From Fimbriiglobus ruber (lineage in GTDB: Bacteria > Planctomycetota > Planctomycetia > Gemmatales > Gemmataceae): 64,000 bases of DNA. The DNA lies in assembly GCF_002197845.1 (NCBI RefSeq), contig NZ_NIDE01000017.1:542712-606711 (forward strand). The letters are read 5' to 3'. The notes under the pieces were generated by a model. It was not told the origin of the DNA, did not search any database, and saw nothing but the letters and a program-made list of their open reading frames with translations. The position numbers were made by a program, and so were the translations under genes. Below are positions 43,191 to 51,607 of the stretch, one piece after another (the stretch's first letter is position 1; each line of letters opens with the position of its first letter).

Positions 43191-43368
43191 CGTTGACTCC
43201 GTATCGGGCCGGCGGAGGCGCCCGCCGTCGGGGCCGCCGCCTGAAAATGTCGCGCTCCGGCGGCCGTACCGGGCACTCTCCGGGACCGTCCGCGCGGACC
43301 CCGGGACACTGTTACTTCTTCCGGGCTTGCACGGCGGGGCTGTCATCCCCGCCTACCGCCCGACACAC

Positions 43369-44217
43369 TTACAGCCGCGTCAGCACTTCGTCCGCAGCCA
43401 CCGGCAGGCGGCGGCCGTCTTCGAATTCGATCAACAGCCGGCGGGCGAGGATTTCGTGGGCGAGCACCCGGCCCTGGCCCTTCTGCGTCACCACCCGCGA
43501 CCCGACCGGCGGGAGTTCGGCCTGGAATTCCTCGTAGATGTCTTGCTCGAAGCGGAGGCAGCACTTGAGCCGCCCGCAGCGGCCGGAAATCTTCGCCGGG
43601 TCGAGCGTCGATTTCTGCAGTTTGGCCATTCGCATCGACACCGGTGGCATCACGACCATGTGCGAGTTACAGCAGACCGGCTTGCCGCAATCCCCGTAAT
43701 CCGCGAGCAACTTGGCCTCGTCCCGGACTCCGATCTGCCGCAGCTCGATCCGGGCGTGGAACTCGCGGGCCATGCTCTTCACGAGTTCGCGGAAGTCGAC
43801 CCGCGCCTCGGACAGAAAATAGAACACGATCCGCTCGCCGCCGAACAGGTGTTCGACGTCCACGAGCTGCATCGCGAGGCGGTGCTGGACGATCAGTTCC
43901 TCGCCTTTCGCGAACTCGCGCTTCCGAATCGTCTTCAGGTCCGCGAGCCGCGTCTGGTCGTCGGCGTGGGCGGCCCGGACGATCTGTCCCCGCGTCGGCT
44001 CCGGGATCGCGGCCACGGCCCGCGGCGTCGACGGACACAGCAGGTCACCGGATTCCAGACCGCGGTCGGTACGGATGATAACGACCTCGCCCCGCCGGAA
44101 CGACGTACCCGCGGGGGCGTCGAACTCGCCGACGAACCGCATGACGCCGTGCCGCACGAGGTATTTCGCGGGCGCCGGTGTTGCGGACGGCTCGGGATTT
44201 TGCGGCAGCTGGGGCAT
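43369..44217 (-). CDS. ricT: PSP1-domain protein, RicT/YaaT-like
   Basis: In Bacillus the family member RicT (YaaT) forms a complex with RicA and RicF that carries iron-sulfur clusters and affects RNA maturation. The Cys pattern is clear: DYGDCGKPVCCNSHMVV and GRCGRLKCCLRFEQDIYEEF. The C-terminal 60 residues form a small beta-barrel (GSRVVTQKGQGRVL). The protein has 282 residues. No RicA or RicF partner is encoded nearby. It is 27 bp after the GTPase gene and probably shares its transcript. Confidence 0.88.
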   Translation of the reverse strand: MPQLPQNPEPSATPAPAKYLVRHGVMRFVGEFDAPAGTSFRRGEVVIIRTDRGLESGDLLCPSTPRAVAAIPEPTRGQIVRAAHADDQTRLADLKTIRKREFAKGEELIVQHRLAMQLVDVEHLFGGERIVFYFLSEARVDFRELVKSMAREFHARIELRQIGVRDEAKLLADYGDCGKPVCCNSHMVVMPPVSMRMAKLQKSTLDPAKISGRCGRLKCCLRFEQDIYEEFQAELPPVGSRVVTQKGQGRVLAHEILARRLLIEFEDGRRLPVAADEVLTRL

Positions 44218-44244
44218 AGTGGTTGTTATCTTGCGCGGCCGACG

Positions 44245-45240
44245 TCACAGATGCAACTCGACCACGTCTTTCTCATGAAGAATATGGTCTCGCCCGACCG
44301 TCTGCCCGTCGAAGGCGCCCGAGCCCCAGACCCGCGCGGACTTCAACCCCTCCTCGAAATCCTTGTGAACGTACCCGGCGAACTCCTGCAACGAACTTCC
44401 GATCGGGCAGGTGAACGGCGAGGTCATGTCCGGCGGTTTCCCGGGCTGCTTGGTGTAAATCCGCATCACCTCGAGCCGCTCGTAAATTGCCTTCCGCAAT
44501 TCGTCGAGCCCGGTCCCCTGCTCGGCCGAGACGAGTAGCGTTGGAAACGGCGTGCCGAACGCTTCTCTCGCGATCTCCAGCCGGATGTCCGCGGCCTCGT
44601 CGTCGCACTTGTTCGCGACGAGCAGCGTCTTGAGCGCGTAGACGGTCGGGTCGTCGTCCGCCGGGGCGTCCCCGCCGATGAGTTCGCGCCGGGCCTGTTT
44701 GAGCCGGTCGATGGTCGCCTGCGTGGCGGCGGGGCCGTCGTCGTCGGCCAGATCGATGAACAATACCGCCGCGTCGGCCGCCCGAGTGATGTCGGTTATG
44801 AAGTGTTCGTAGTGGTCTGCCGTGATCGGCGGGAGGTCGACGAGTTGGACGCGGACGTCTTCGAACTCCATCATCCCGGGGATCGGCTCGCGGGTCGTAA
44901 ACGGATACGGGGCGACGGCCGGATTGGCCTTCGTCAATCGGGTCAGGAGGCGGGACTTGCCGGCGTTCGGCGGGCCGAGGAAGACGACCTGCCCGGCCCC
45001 CTGTTTGGGGATCTTGAACGTCCCAGGGGCGGCTTTCTTCGGTCCGGACTTTTCCTGCTCGATCTGGTCGGTGAGTTCGCTGATCTTGGTTTTGAGGATG
45101 ACCTGAACTTTCTCGCTCGCCTTGTGCTTGGGCAGGATCACCCACATTTCCTTCAGCGCGACGAGCTTCTCCTCCGCGGTCGGAGCCTTCTTGTACCGGG
45201 CTTCGGCGTCGTGGTATTGCGGGGGGAGGTTGACGGCCAT
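44245..45240 (-). CDS. DRG/Obg-like GTPase with a C-terminal TGS domain
   Basis: The product is a translation-factor-class GTPase. G1 is VVFLGPPNAGKSRLL near residue 85, G3 is VQLVDLPPI, and G4 is ANKCD near residue 210. The last 75 residues, ending in VGRDHILHEKDVVELHL, match a TGS domain, with the preceding KDFEEGLKSARVWG typical of DRG proteins. An N-terminal helical region (residues 1-70) contains ALKEMWVILPKHK. The start is ATG 45240 rather than GTG 45249, because of spacing to AGGA. It leads the ricT unit. The cellular role in bacteria is unknown. Confidence 0.88.
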   Translation of the reverse strand: MAVNLPPQYHDAEARYKKAPTAEEKLVALKEMWVILPKHKASEKVQVILKTKISELTDQIEQEKSGPKKAAPGTFKIPKQGAGQVVFLGPPNAGKSRLLTRLTKANPAVAPYPFTTREPIPGMMEFEDVRVQLVDLPPITADHYEHFITDITRAADAAVLFIDLADDDGPAATQATIDRLKQARRELIGGDAPADDDPTVYALKTLLVANKCDDEAADIRLEIAREAFGTPFPTLLVSAEQGTGLDELRKAIYERLEVMRIYTKQPGKPPDMTSPFTCPIGSSLQEFAGYVHKDFEEGLKSARVWGSGAFDGQTVGRDHILHEKDVVELHL

Positions 45241-45353
45241 CGGGGGCACAATCCTACTAGGCGCGGGTGGAGACGTTGGGCTATTCTGGCCCGCCCGGTG
45301 GAATGCGTCTACGTCAGTGTTGCGCGATCGCTTGCCGCCCCGAGAGGCTCCTG

Positions 45354-47018
45354 ATGCCGGATTCCGACCTGTCGCCCGAGCCTCGCCCGCCGCACGGCTC
45401 CACGGCAGCCTTCTGCGTGTGGGGTTTGTGGGCGGTTCTCACGCTCGCCGGACTGGGATTCGTCGCCTTTTTCGGTCGGAACGTGCCGTACGTGGACGAG
45501 TGGGAATTCCTCGACGCGCTCTCCGGAGAAACGCCACTACTGCCGTGGGCGTGGGAGGTTCACTCGGAGCACCGCTACCCGTTGCCGCGGCTCGTCTGGG
45601 TCGGGTTGTACCAGACGGCCCACGACCTGCGGGTGGCGATGGGGGTTAACGTCCTTCTGTTGGGCGCCGGGGCGGCCGCGGGGATCGCCGCGGCGCGAGC
45701 CGTTCGGGGGCGCACCGCCCTGGCCGATGTGGTGTTTCCGCTCATGTTTCTACACCCGGGGCACTACGAAAACCTGCTGATGAGTTACCAGGTCTGTTTC
45801 ACCGTCGGGGTCGCCCTCGCGACCACAGTAGTCGGAATGTCGGCCGGGCAGGTAACCGGGTGGGGATTGTCACGGACGGTTTGCGCGGCCTTCCTGATCG
45901 CGGTTCTGCCGTTGTGCGGTACGGCCGGGGTGTTCTACGCCGCTGCCGGCGTGATCTGGCTCGCGGCGGTGGGCTTCACGGCTGTTAGGGCCGGGGAATA
46001 CGGGCGCGCCGCCGTCTTGTCGGCGGCTGCGGCGGCTGCGGTGGCGGTCATGGCCGCCATCGCCGGGCAATACCCCGGGTCGCCGGCGGCCGACTTTCCG
46101 CGGACCACGGCCGGCGTGATCGGGTTCTTCGCCCGGTCCATGGCGAGCGTATTCGGCCCGGCGGCGGCGTGGTTTTGGCCGGTCTGCTGTGTGGCGGTGG
46201 GCGGCACGTTCCTGGCCGGGGTGGCGGCCGCATGCCGCGAATGGTCGCTGGCGATGTGGCCCGAGTGGCTCGGGTTCGCGGCAGTGCTGGGTGCCGCGAC
46301 GGCGCTGGCGGCCGGGTTGACCTGGGGGCGGTGCTGGGCCGGCGGCGACGCCGCATTCATTTCCCGGTACGCGGCCCTCGTCCTCCCGGGAATGGTCGGG
46401 GTGTATTTGCTCGCTCTCAAGGTCGGCGGCCAGCGGCTCCGCGTCTGCGCTCCGACGGCTCTGGCCGTTCTTGCGGCCGTGGCGTGGCCCTGGAACGTCC
46501 AACTCGGGTGCCGAAAGGCTGTCTGGCTCTCCGATTTGGAAGACGCGATCGTCGTGGATTACCGCGATGGCTTGCCGATCAAGCTGATCCGCGAGCGGTA
46601 CGACTGGCAGCTGTTGGTCAACATGCCCGACATGGACGACCGGCTGGCCCAGGCTCCGGATCTCGGGTTCTTGCCCTCCGTACCCGCCCGCCGACTCAAG
46701 AGTACGACTGTCCCTGTTGATCTCGTCGTGCCGGAAGGCGGCAAAGGGCGGATTGATCTCCCGGACCGCAAAAAGAGTGTGGCTGTCCGCGTTCAGGGGC
46801 TGTTTCGCCCCCGGGCCGACCGGCTCGCGGACTGTCGCCTGCGCACCGGGACCGGCGACACGGAAAACCGGGCGGAGCAGTTCCAGGTTCCGACGAACAC
46901 GCTCGTTCACGTCATCACGCGGGTAACGGACGCCGACGCCTTTTTAACGATCGAGATGCACGCGGGCTTCCAGGCGGAGTTGCACATCACCCAAATCGAC
47001 ATCTTGTGTGACGAATGA
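45354..47018 (+). CDS. Polytopic membrane protein of unknown function, GT-C-like
   Basis: The 554-residue product has about nine hydrophobic segments up to residue 385, then a soluble C-terminal domain of about 170 residues. The first external loop contains NVPYVDEWEFLDAL with two or three acidic residues, and EVHSEHRYPLPRLVW follows, as in lipid-linked-sugar transferases. The C-terminal domain (residues about 435-554) looks beta-rich. GAGAGG stands before ATG 45354, which opens MPDSDLSPEPR. I cannot name a substrate. It is divergent from the GTPase gene and convergent with the disulfide reductase. Confidence 0.65.
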   Translation: MPDSDLSPEPRPPHGSTAAFCVWGLWAVLTLAGLGFVAFFGRNVPYVDEWEFLDALSGETPLLPWAWEVHSEHRYPLPRLVWVGLYQTAHDLRVAMGVNVLLLGAGAAAGIAAARAVRGRTALADVVFPLMFLHPGHYENLLMSYQVCFTVGVALATTVVGMSAGQVTGWGLSRTVCAAFLIAVLPLCGTAGVFYAAAGVIWLAAVGFTAVRAGEYGRAAVLSAAAAAAVAVMAAIAGQYPGSPAADFPRTTAGVIGFFARSMASVFGPAAAWFWPVCCVAVGGTFLAGVAAACREWSLAMWPEWLGFAAVLGAATALAAGLTWGRCWAGGDAAFISRYAALVLPGMVGVYLLALKVGGQRLRVCAPTALAVLAAVAWPWNVQLGCRKAVWLSDLEDAIVVDYRDGLPIKLIRERYDWQLLVNMPDMDDRLAQAPDLGFLPSVPARRLKSTTVPVDLVVPEGGKGRIDLPDRKKSVAVRVQGLFRPRADRLADCRLRTGTGDTENRAEQFQVPTNTLVHVITRVTDADAFLTIEMHAGFQAELHITQIDILCDE

Positions 47019-47042
47019 TCGATAAGAATTCGAGCAAATCGG

Positions 47043-48560
47043 TCAGCTTCGGCCCCACGCCAACCACTTGTCGAGCAGCCATTTCACGGCCGGCGTCAGT
47101 CGCGTCCGGGCGTATGCGTCGGCGATTTTCTTGATCGCTTCGGACTGGGTCGGGTACGGGTGAATCGTCTTGCCGATGGCTCGTAGCCCGAGCCCGTTGA
47201 CCATCGCCAGTGTCACTTCCGCGATCATTTCCCCGGGGAGAGAGGAGACAATCGTTCCGCCGAGAATCTTGTCCGAGTTCGGGTGAACGAGGAGCTTGAC
47301 GAACCCGTCGATTTCGCCGTCGATGACCGCGCGGTCCACGCGGGCGAGTTCTTGGGCGAACACGCGGTACGGCACTCCGCGCGACCGGGCATCGCGCTCG
47401 GTCAGCCCGACGCTCGCGATTTCGGGTGACGTGTACGTGCAGCGTGGGATGGTGAGCGCGCTGACGCGGGCACCGCCTTTGAACAAAGCATTCTGGAGAA
47501 CGACGCGGGCCATCGCGTCCGCCGCGTGGGTGAACTTGTGGGTCGAGCAGGCGTCGCCAGCGGCGTACACGCGGGGATTGCTGGTGCGGAGGTGATCGTC
47601 CACCCGGACGCCGTGATGCGGGTCGTAAGTGACACCAGCCTTGTCCAAATCGAGCCTGTCCACGTTCGGTAAACGACCCGCACCCACAAGAATGGTATCC
47701 ACCGCGACTTCGTGGGCGTCGTCTTCCCGGCGCACATGCAAAACCTTATCCCTGTCCCGCTGTTCGGCTCGCGTCACTTCGCAGCCGAGCAGCAAGTCAA
47801 TGCCGTCGTACCGCAGAGCGGCTTCGACCCGCGCGGCCGCGTCGGGATCTTCTTTCGGTAGTACCTGAGTGTGCTTCCCGATGAGCGTGACCCGCGAGCC
47901 GAGCCGGGCGAACGCCTGAGCCAGTTCGCACCCGACCGGCCCCGCGCCGATCACCGCGAGCCGCCGCGGCAGGGCCGTTAGCGCGAAGACGGATTCGTAG
48001 GTCAGAAAGCCAGTCACTTCGAGACCGGGAATCGAAGGTATGGCCGCACGGGAACCGGTCGCGATCACCGCACGCCGGAAGGGAAGGATTTGTTCCCCGA
48101 CCGCGATGGTAGCCGGTCCAGCAAATGTCCCAGTCCCAAGAAATACATCGACGCCGAGGCAGCGAAACCGGGCGGCGGAGTCGTGCGAACTGAGCCCGGC
48201 ACGGGTCGCGCGGACGCGCTCCATGACCGCCGCAAAATCGACGCTCCAGCCGTCCGGAACGCGCACGCCGAACCGCCCCGCGTCCCGGACGGCCGCCACC
48301 GCACGTGCGGCACGAATGAGCGTCTTGGACGGCACGCAGCCCGCGTTCAGGCAGTCGCCGCCCAATAGGTCGCGCTCGACCAAAGCGACTTTAGCGCCCA
48401 GTCCGGCGGCGCCGGCCGCCGCGATCAATCCAGCAGACCCGCCGCCGATTACGACGAGGTTGTAACGCCTTGCCGGGATCGGATTGATCCAGTCGGCGGG
48501 TCGTGTGTTCGCCAGCAAGTTCGCGTCGTGTTCGTCGCCCGGAAGAGTTGCGATGGCCAA
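47043..48560 (-). CDS. FAD-dependent pyridine nucleotide-disulfide oxidoreductase, MerA/Lpd-like
   Basis: The flavin enzyme passes electrons from NAD(P)H through a redox-active Cys pair. FAD binding is seen in LVVIGGGSAGLIAAAGAAGL, the disulfide in GGDCLNAGCVPSK, the NAD(P) site in LAVIGAGPVGCELAQAF, and the catalytic His-Glu pair in KTIHPYPTQSEAI. It lacks both the N-terminal heavy-metal domain and the C-terminal vicinal Cys pair of true mercuric reductases, and no mer or dehydrogenase-complex genes are near. A generic disulfide reductase or Lpd-like protein is the safest reading. The first 30 residues before the FAD strand are extra. Confidence 0.85.
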   Translation of the reverse strand: MAIATLPGDEHDANLLANTRPADWINPIPARRYNLVVIGGGSAGLIAAAGAAGLGAKVALVERDLLGGDCLNAGCVPSKTLIRAARAVAAVRDAGRFGVRVPDGWSVDFAAVMERVRATRAGLSSHDSAARFRCLGVDVFLGTGTFAGPATIAVGEQILPFRRAVIATGSRAAIPSIPGLEVTGFLTYESVFALTALPRRLAVIGAGPVGCELAQAFARLGSRVTLIGKHTQVLPKEDPDAAARVEAALRYDGIDLLLGCEVTRAEQRDRDKVLHVRREDDAHEVAVDTILVGAGRLPNVDRLDLDKAGVTYDPHHGVRVDDHLRTSNPRVYAAGDACSTHKFTHAADAMARVVLQNALFKGGARVSALTIPRCTYTSPEIASVGLTERDARSRGVPYRVFAQELARVDRAVIDGEIDGFVKLLVHPNSDKILGGTIVSSLPGEMIAEVTLAMVNGLGLRAIGKTIHPYPTQSEAIKKIADAYARTRLTPAVKWLLDKWLAWGRS

Positions 48561-48632
48561 GCGAAGTGCCCGCGGCCGGCGGGCCCGCTCAGGAGTGATA
48601 CTCTGAGCGGACCCGCATGGGGAAATGGAGGC

Positions 48633-51431
48633 TTACTCGACCGTGTCGCCGCGATCCTTGAGGAGTTCTTCGTCTTCCTTGTCGTAACGGAATTCGACTT
48701 TGAGCAGGCTCAAGGCCAGGTCGCGGGCCTTCTTGCGAAGCTCGTCCTGGTGACGACCCGAGACGGTGGCACCCAGCGGACCCGACGCGGACGTCGGCCC
48801 GTACACCGTCAGTCCGAAGTCGTCCGCCGATTTATCAAACCGGGACTCGAGTACCGCGACGTAATAATGATTCTCGGGCCTATCGGCGAAGCTGAACGCG
48901 GTGGACAGCGGTTTGTCCTTGTTCTTGAGCAGGGCGTCGTACATTCCTTGCGACGGGTAGGGAATTCGGGCCGTCGGCTTGAGTTCGTACGGCCCGACCT
49001 GCGGCGTCGGGGATAGCATGTTGCTCGTCGAGACCAGCCGGGCCACGTTCGGAAGTTCAAAGGTTTCCACGCGGTCGCGGGCCTCCTTGTTCGCGAACGT
49101 CGCGGCGAACTCGGCCTTCTTGTCCAGGAGTTTCTGTTCGATCACCGCGGGACTGGCCCCGAGCGACTCGCACTGTTTGGCCAGTTCTTCCGCGGCTTTC
49201 TTGGCCAATTCCCGGGCCTTCTCGCGCCGCCACGCGGCCTCGGCCTTGGGTTTGGCTTTTTCGAACTCCCGGGCCGGTTCGGCGGGTTGCTCGGCCGTCC
49301 GCCACACCAGGAACAGGGGTTCGTCTTTCGACGGTCCCCTGATAGTGCCGGGGGTGTGATCCGGGTAAGTCTGGGGTTGGTACAACCCGACGGCCGGCTT
49401 GGGCGAACCGCCCAACGGGTTCGCATCGAAAAAGAACGGGATACCGAGGAAAGCCGGGTTCATGTAGTCGATCGGCGGGAATTGGAACCGGGCTGCCGCG
49501 TCTTGCTTCTCTTTCAGTGGCTTGAGCCCGTCGTCCAGAATGATCGAATACTGGTCGTGGAATTCCTTGGACGCGCCGGTACGAAACCCGCGGGGGGTTA
49601 CGAACTCGGTCAGCGTTTTCAGCGCCTCGGCGGCGGCCTTGTCCTTCTGGGCCTGAGCGTCAGGGCCCGTCGCGATCGGGGCCGCGAGTTTGGCGAGGTC
49701 TTCGGTCAACTTGGACAGGTCGCGGTTGCAGATCATGCGGGCGAGGTCTTCCCGAACCTGTTGGGCCAACTGCCCCCGGACCACGTCGAGCGGGAACGGG
49801 CGGGTGGCGCGGAGTTGGGAAGCGGTCGTAGCCAGCGCGGCGGCCGGGAACCCGCCGCCGACGGGCGCCAGGAACACGGCGGGCAACGTCGCGAGTTTGG
49901 CACTTCGGTCGGCCGCGTAACCTTCGGCGACGAACAGCGCGGGCGCCGTCAGGACGCCTCCGCCGGTCGTGAGCGACCCGCCGAGGACGGCGGCCAGCGA
50001 GGCGATGGCCGCCGCGCGGATCACGCTCGTATCGATCGGGCGCGACGGCGGGCCGAAGAGCTTGACCGCCCAGTCGTCTTCCACGGCCCGCTGGTGTTGG
50101 AGCTTATAGTCCTCGTACTTCCGCGCCAGAACGCCGTCGGGGGCCGCGAGCGGGGCGGCCGCAACCAGGATGGAGGCCGCGGCCGGGCCGCCGGTGGGGG
50201 CGATCAGAAACCCGCCGACTTTCGTCATCACTTCGAGCTTCTTGAGCCCGTCCTCGGCCGCCGTTTTGTAGAACGGCTCGTCGCCCTTGGCCTCCAGCCA
50301 CCCGATCTTCACCTTGCGCGGTTCGGACATCCCCGGGCGGGACGTGTCCGGGCTCGGTTCATAGCTGCGGTACTTGCTGAAGATCTCCCGCAACTCCTTT
50401 TCGGACGGCTGGCCCTCGACTTTGTCCAGATAATTGTCGACCGGCACGCTGATCAGGCCGTAGGTCGCGGGCGAGCAGAGTTCGCGGTAATAGTTGAAGT
50501 AATCGTAAGGCGCCTCGTACCCGAAACCGGAAGCGGAGATGTACTCCCGGCCGAGGACGGCGGCCTGGGCGGCGCGAACCCGGAACTCGTTCCCGAGCGA
50601 TTCCCGGACGACGTCCGCGGTCAGTCGGCCGCGGTCCCGGCTGCCCTCGACCGCCTTCCAGTCGTCCGTGGTGACCGCGTTGAAGAATTCGTCGTTGACC
50701 AGTCTGTTCACGTCCGCGTCGGTGATGACGACGCCGAGTTGGTCCGCTTTCTTGAGCCACAGGTAGAAATCGAGGGCGTCTCGCCGGTTCGCGTTCGGCT
50801 GATTGGTGAAGTACAGTGCCTGCTGGCCGAAGGGGAGGCGGGCGTCGAGGTCGAGCAGGGAGCGGGCCGACTTCGCGGTCTCGCGGTCGACATCCTTTGA
50901 ATTATTTGCGGCCGCAATCCCGTCGAGTTGTTCGGCGAACCGCGCGATGTTTTGTTTCCGATCGTTCGTGATGCCCTCGGGGGTCAGGCCGAACATCGCC
51001 ATGAGGCGCGGGTTCTGCATCACCTGGGGGTTTCGCAGCAACCCCGCCTTTTGCGGGTCCAGGTAAAACGGACGGAAAGCCAGGAACTGCTGGACGACCT
51101 GTCGCCTCTCCGGGCTCATCTCCTTGGTGCCTTCGGCGACTTGCTTCTGGAGGTTGAAGACGGCCCGTTCGCCGGCTTCGGCCATATACTGGTTCACCAC
51201 CGACCGCCGGCCGCGCAGTTGATCGAGTTCGTAGTCGGTGACTTTCTTACCTTCGACGAGGGCGACCGTCCGACCGCCGCGGGCCCCCCGCGTGCCCAGC
51301 CACCGCTGGACCGAATCAAAGAAGTCGCCCTTCCCGAAAGACAGGACGAAGGTGAACATCACGATGATGGTGAGCACGGCGAAAAGGATCTTTTGATTCC
51401 GCCGGAAAACATCAAACGGGTTGAAAGCCAT
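48633..51431 (-). CDS. PpiD/SurA-like membrane-anchored periplasmic foldase
   Basis: The 932-residue product starts with MAFNPFDVFRRNQK and a single membrane helix (ILFAVLTIIVMFTFVLSFG), the PpiD topology with a large periplasmic part. A SurA-N-like helical region spans about residues 55-260 (VTDYELDQLRGRR). The middle carries two Ala-rich hydrophobic stretches near residues 410-430 and 460-480 (LVAAAPLAA, AAAIASLAAVLGGSLTTG), unusual for a soluble foldase. No strong parvulin catalytic motif is evident, so it may be a chaperone only. It is monocistronic and divergent from topA. Confidence 0.7.
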   Translation of the reverse strand: MAFNPFDVFRRNQKILFAVLTIIVMFTFVLSFGKGDFFDSVQRWLGTRGARGGRTVALVEGKKVTDYELDQLRGRRSVVNQYMAEAGERAVFNLQKQVAEGTKEMSPERRQVVQQFLAFRPFYLDPQKAGLLRNPQVMQNPRLMAMFGLTPEGITNDRKQNIARFAEQLDGIAAANNSKDVDRETAKSARSLLDLDARLPFGQQALYFTNQPNANRRDALDFYLWLKKADQLGVVITDADVNRLVNDEFFNAVTTDDWKAVEGSRDRGRLTADVVRESLGNEFRVRAAQAAVLGREYISASGFGYEAPYDYFNYYRELCSPATYGLISVPVDNYLDKVEGQPSEKELREIFSKYRSYEPSPDTSRPGMSEPRKVKIGWLEAKGDEPFYKTAAEDGLKKLEVMTKVGGFLIAPTGGPAAASILVAAAPLAAPDGVLARKYEDYKLQHQRAVEDDWAVKLFGPPSRPIDTSVIRAAAIASLAAVLGGSLTTGGGVLTAPALFVAEGYAADRSAKLATLPAVFLAPVGGGFPAAALATTASQLRATRPFPLDVVRGQLAQQVREDLARMICNRDLSKLTEDLAKLAAPIATGPDAQAQKDKAAAEALKTLTEFVTPRGFRTGASKEFHDQYSIILDDGLKPLKEKQDAAARFQFPPIDYMNPAFLGIPFFFDANPLGGSPKPAVGLYQPQTYPDHTPGTIRGPSKDEPLFLVWRTAEQPAEPAREFEKAKPKAEAAWRREKARELAKKAAEELAKQCESLGASPAVIEQKLLDKKAEFAATFANKEARDRVETFELPNVARLVSTSNMLSPTPQVGPYELKPTARIPYPSQGMYDALLKNKDKPLSTAFSFADRPENHYYVAVLESRFDKSADDFGLTVYGPTSASGPLGATVSGRHQDELRKKARDLALSLLKVEFRYDKEDEELLKDRGDTVE

Positions 51432-51607
51432 GATTCGGCCTCAGGTTACGACACGGATTCCGGTCGCCGGCCGGGGACAGTCGGGCGGCGGGGATCTTGA
51501 CAGTTCCGATACGACTGTACTAAGGGTGATGGAGCTTCGGTGGCCCTCAAGCTCCCGATTTTATGAACTTTGCGGGTCGTAACAACCGCAACACGGAGTT
51601 TCTACAG

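Noticed and set aside
47043-48560. Mercuric reductase (merA) call
   Set aside because: The C-terminal Cys pair and the heavy-metal domain are missing and no mer genes are nearby; a generic disulfide reductase is safer.
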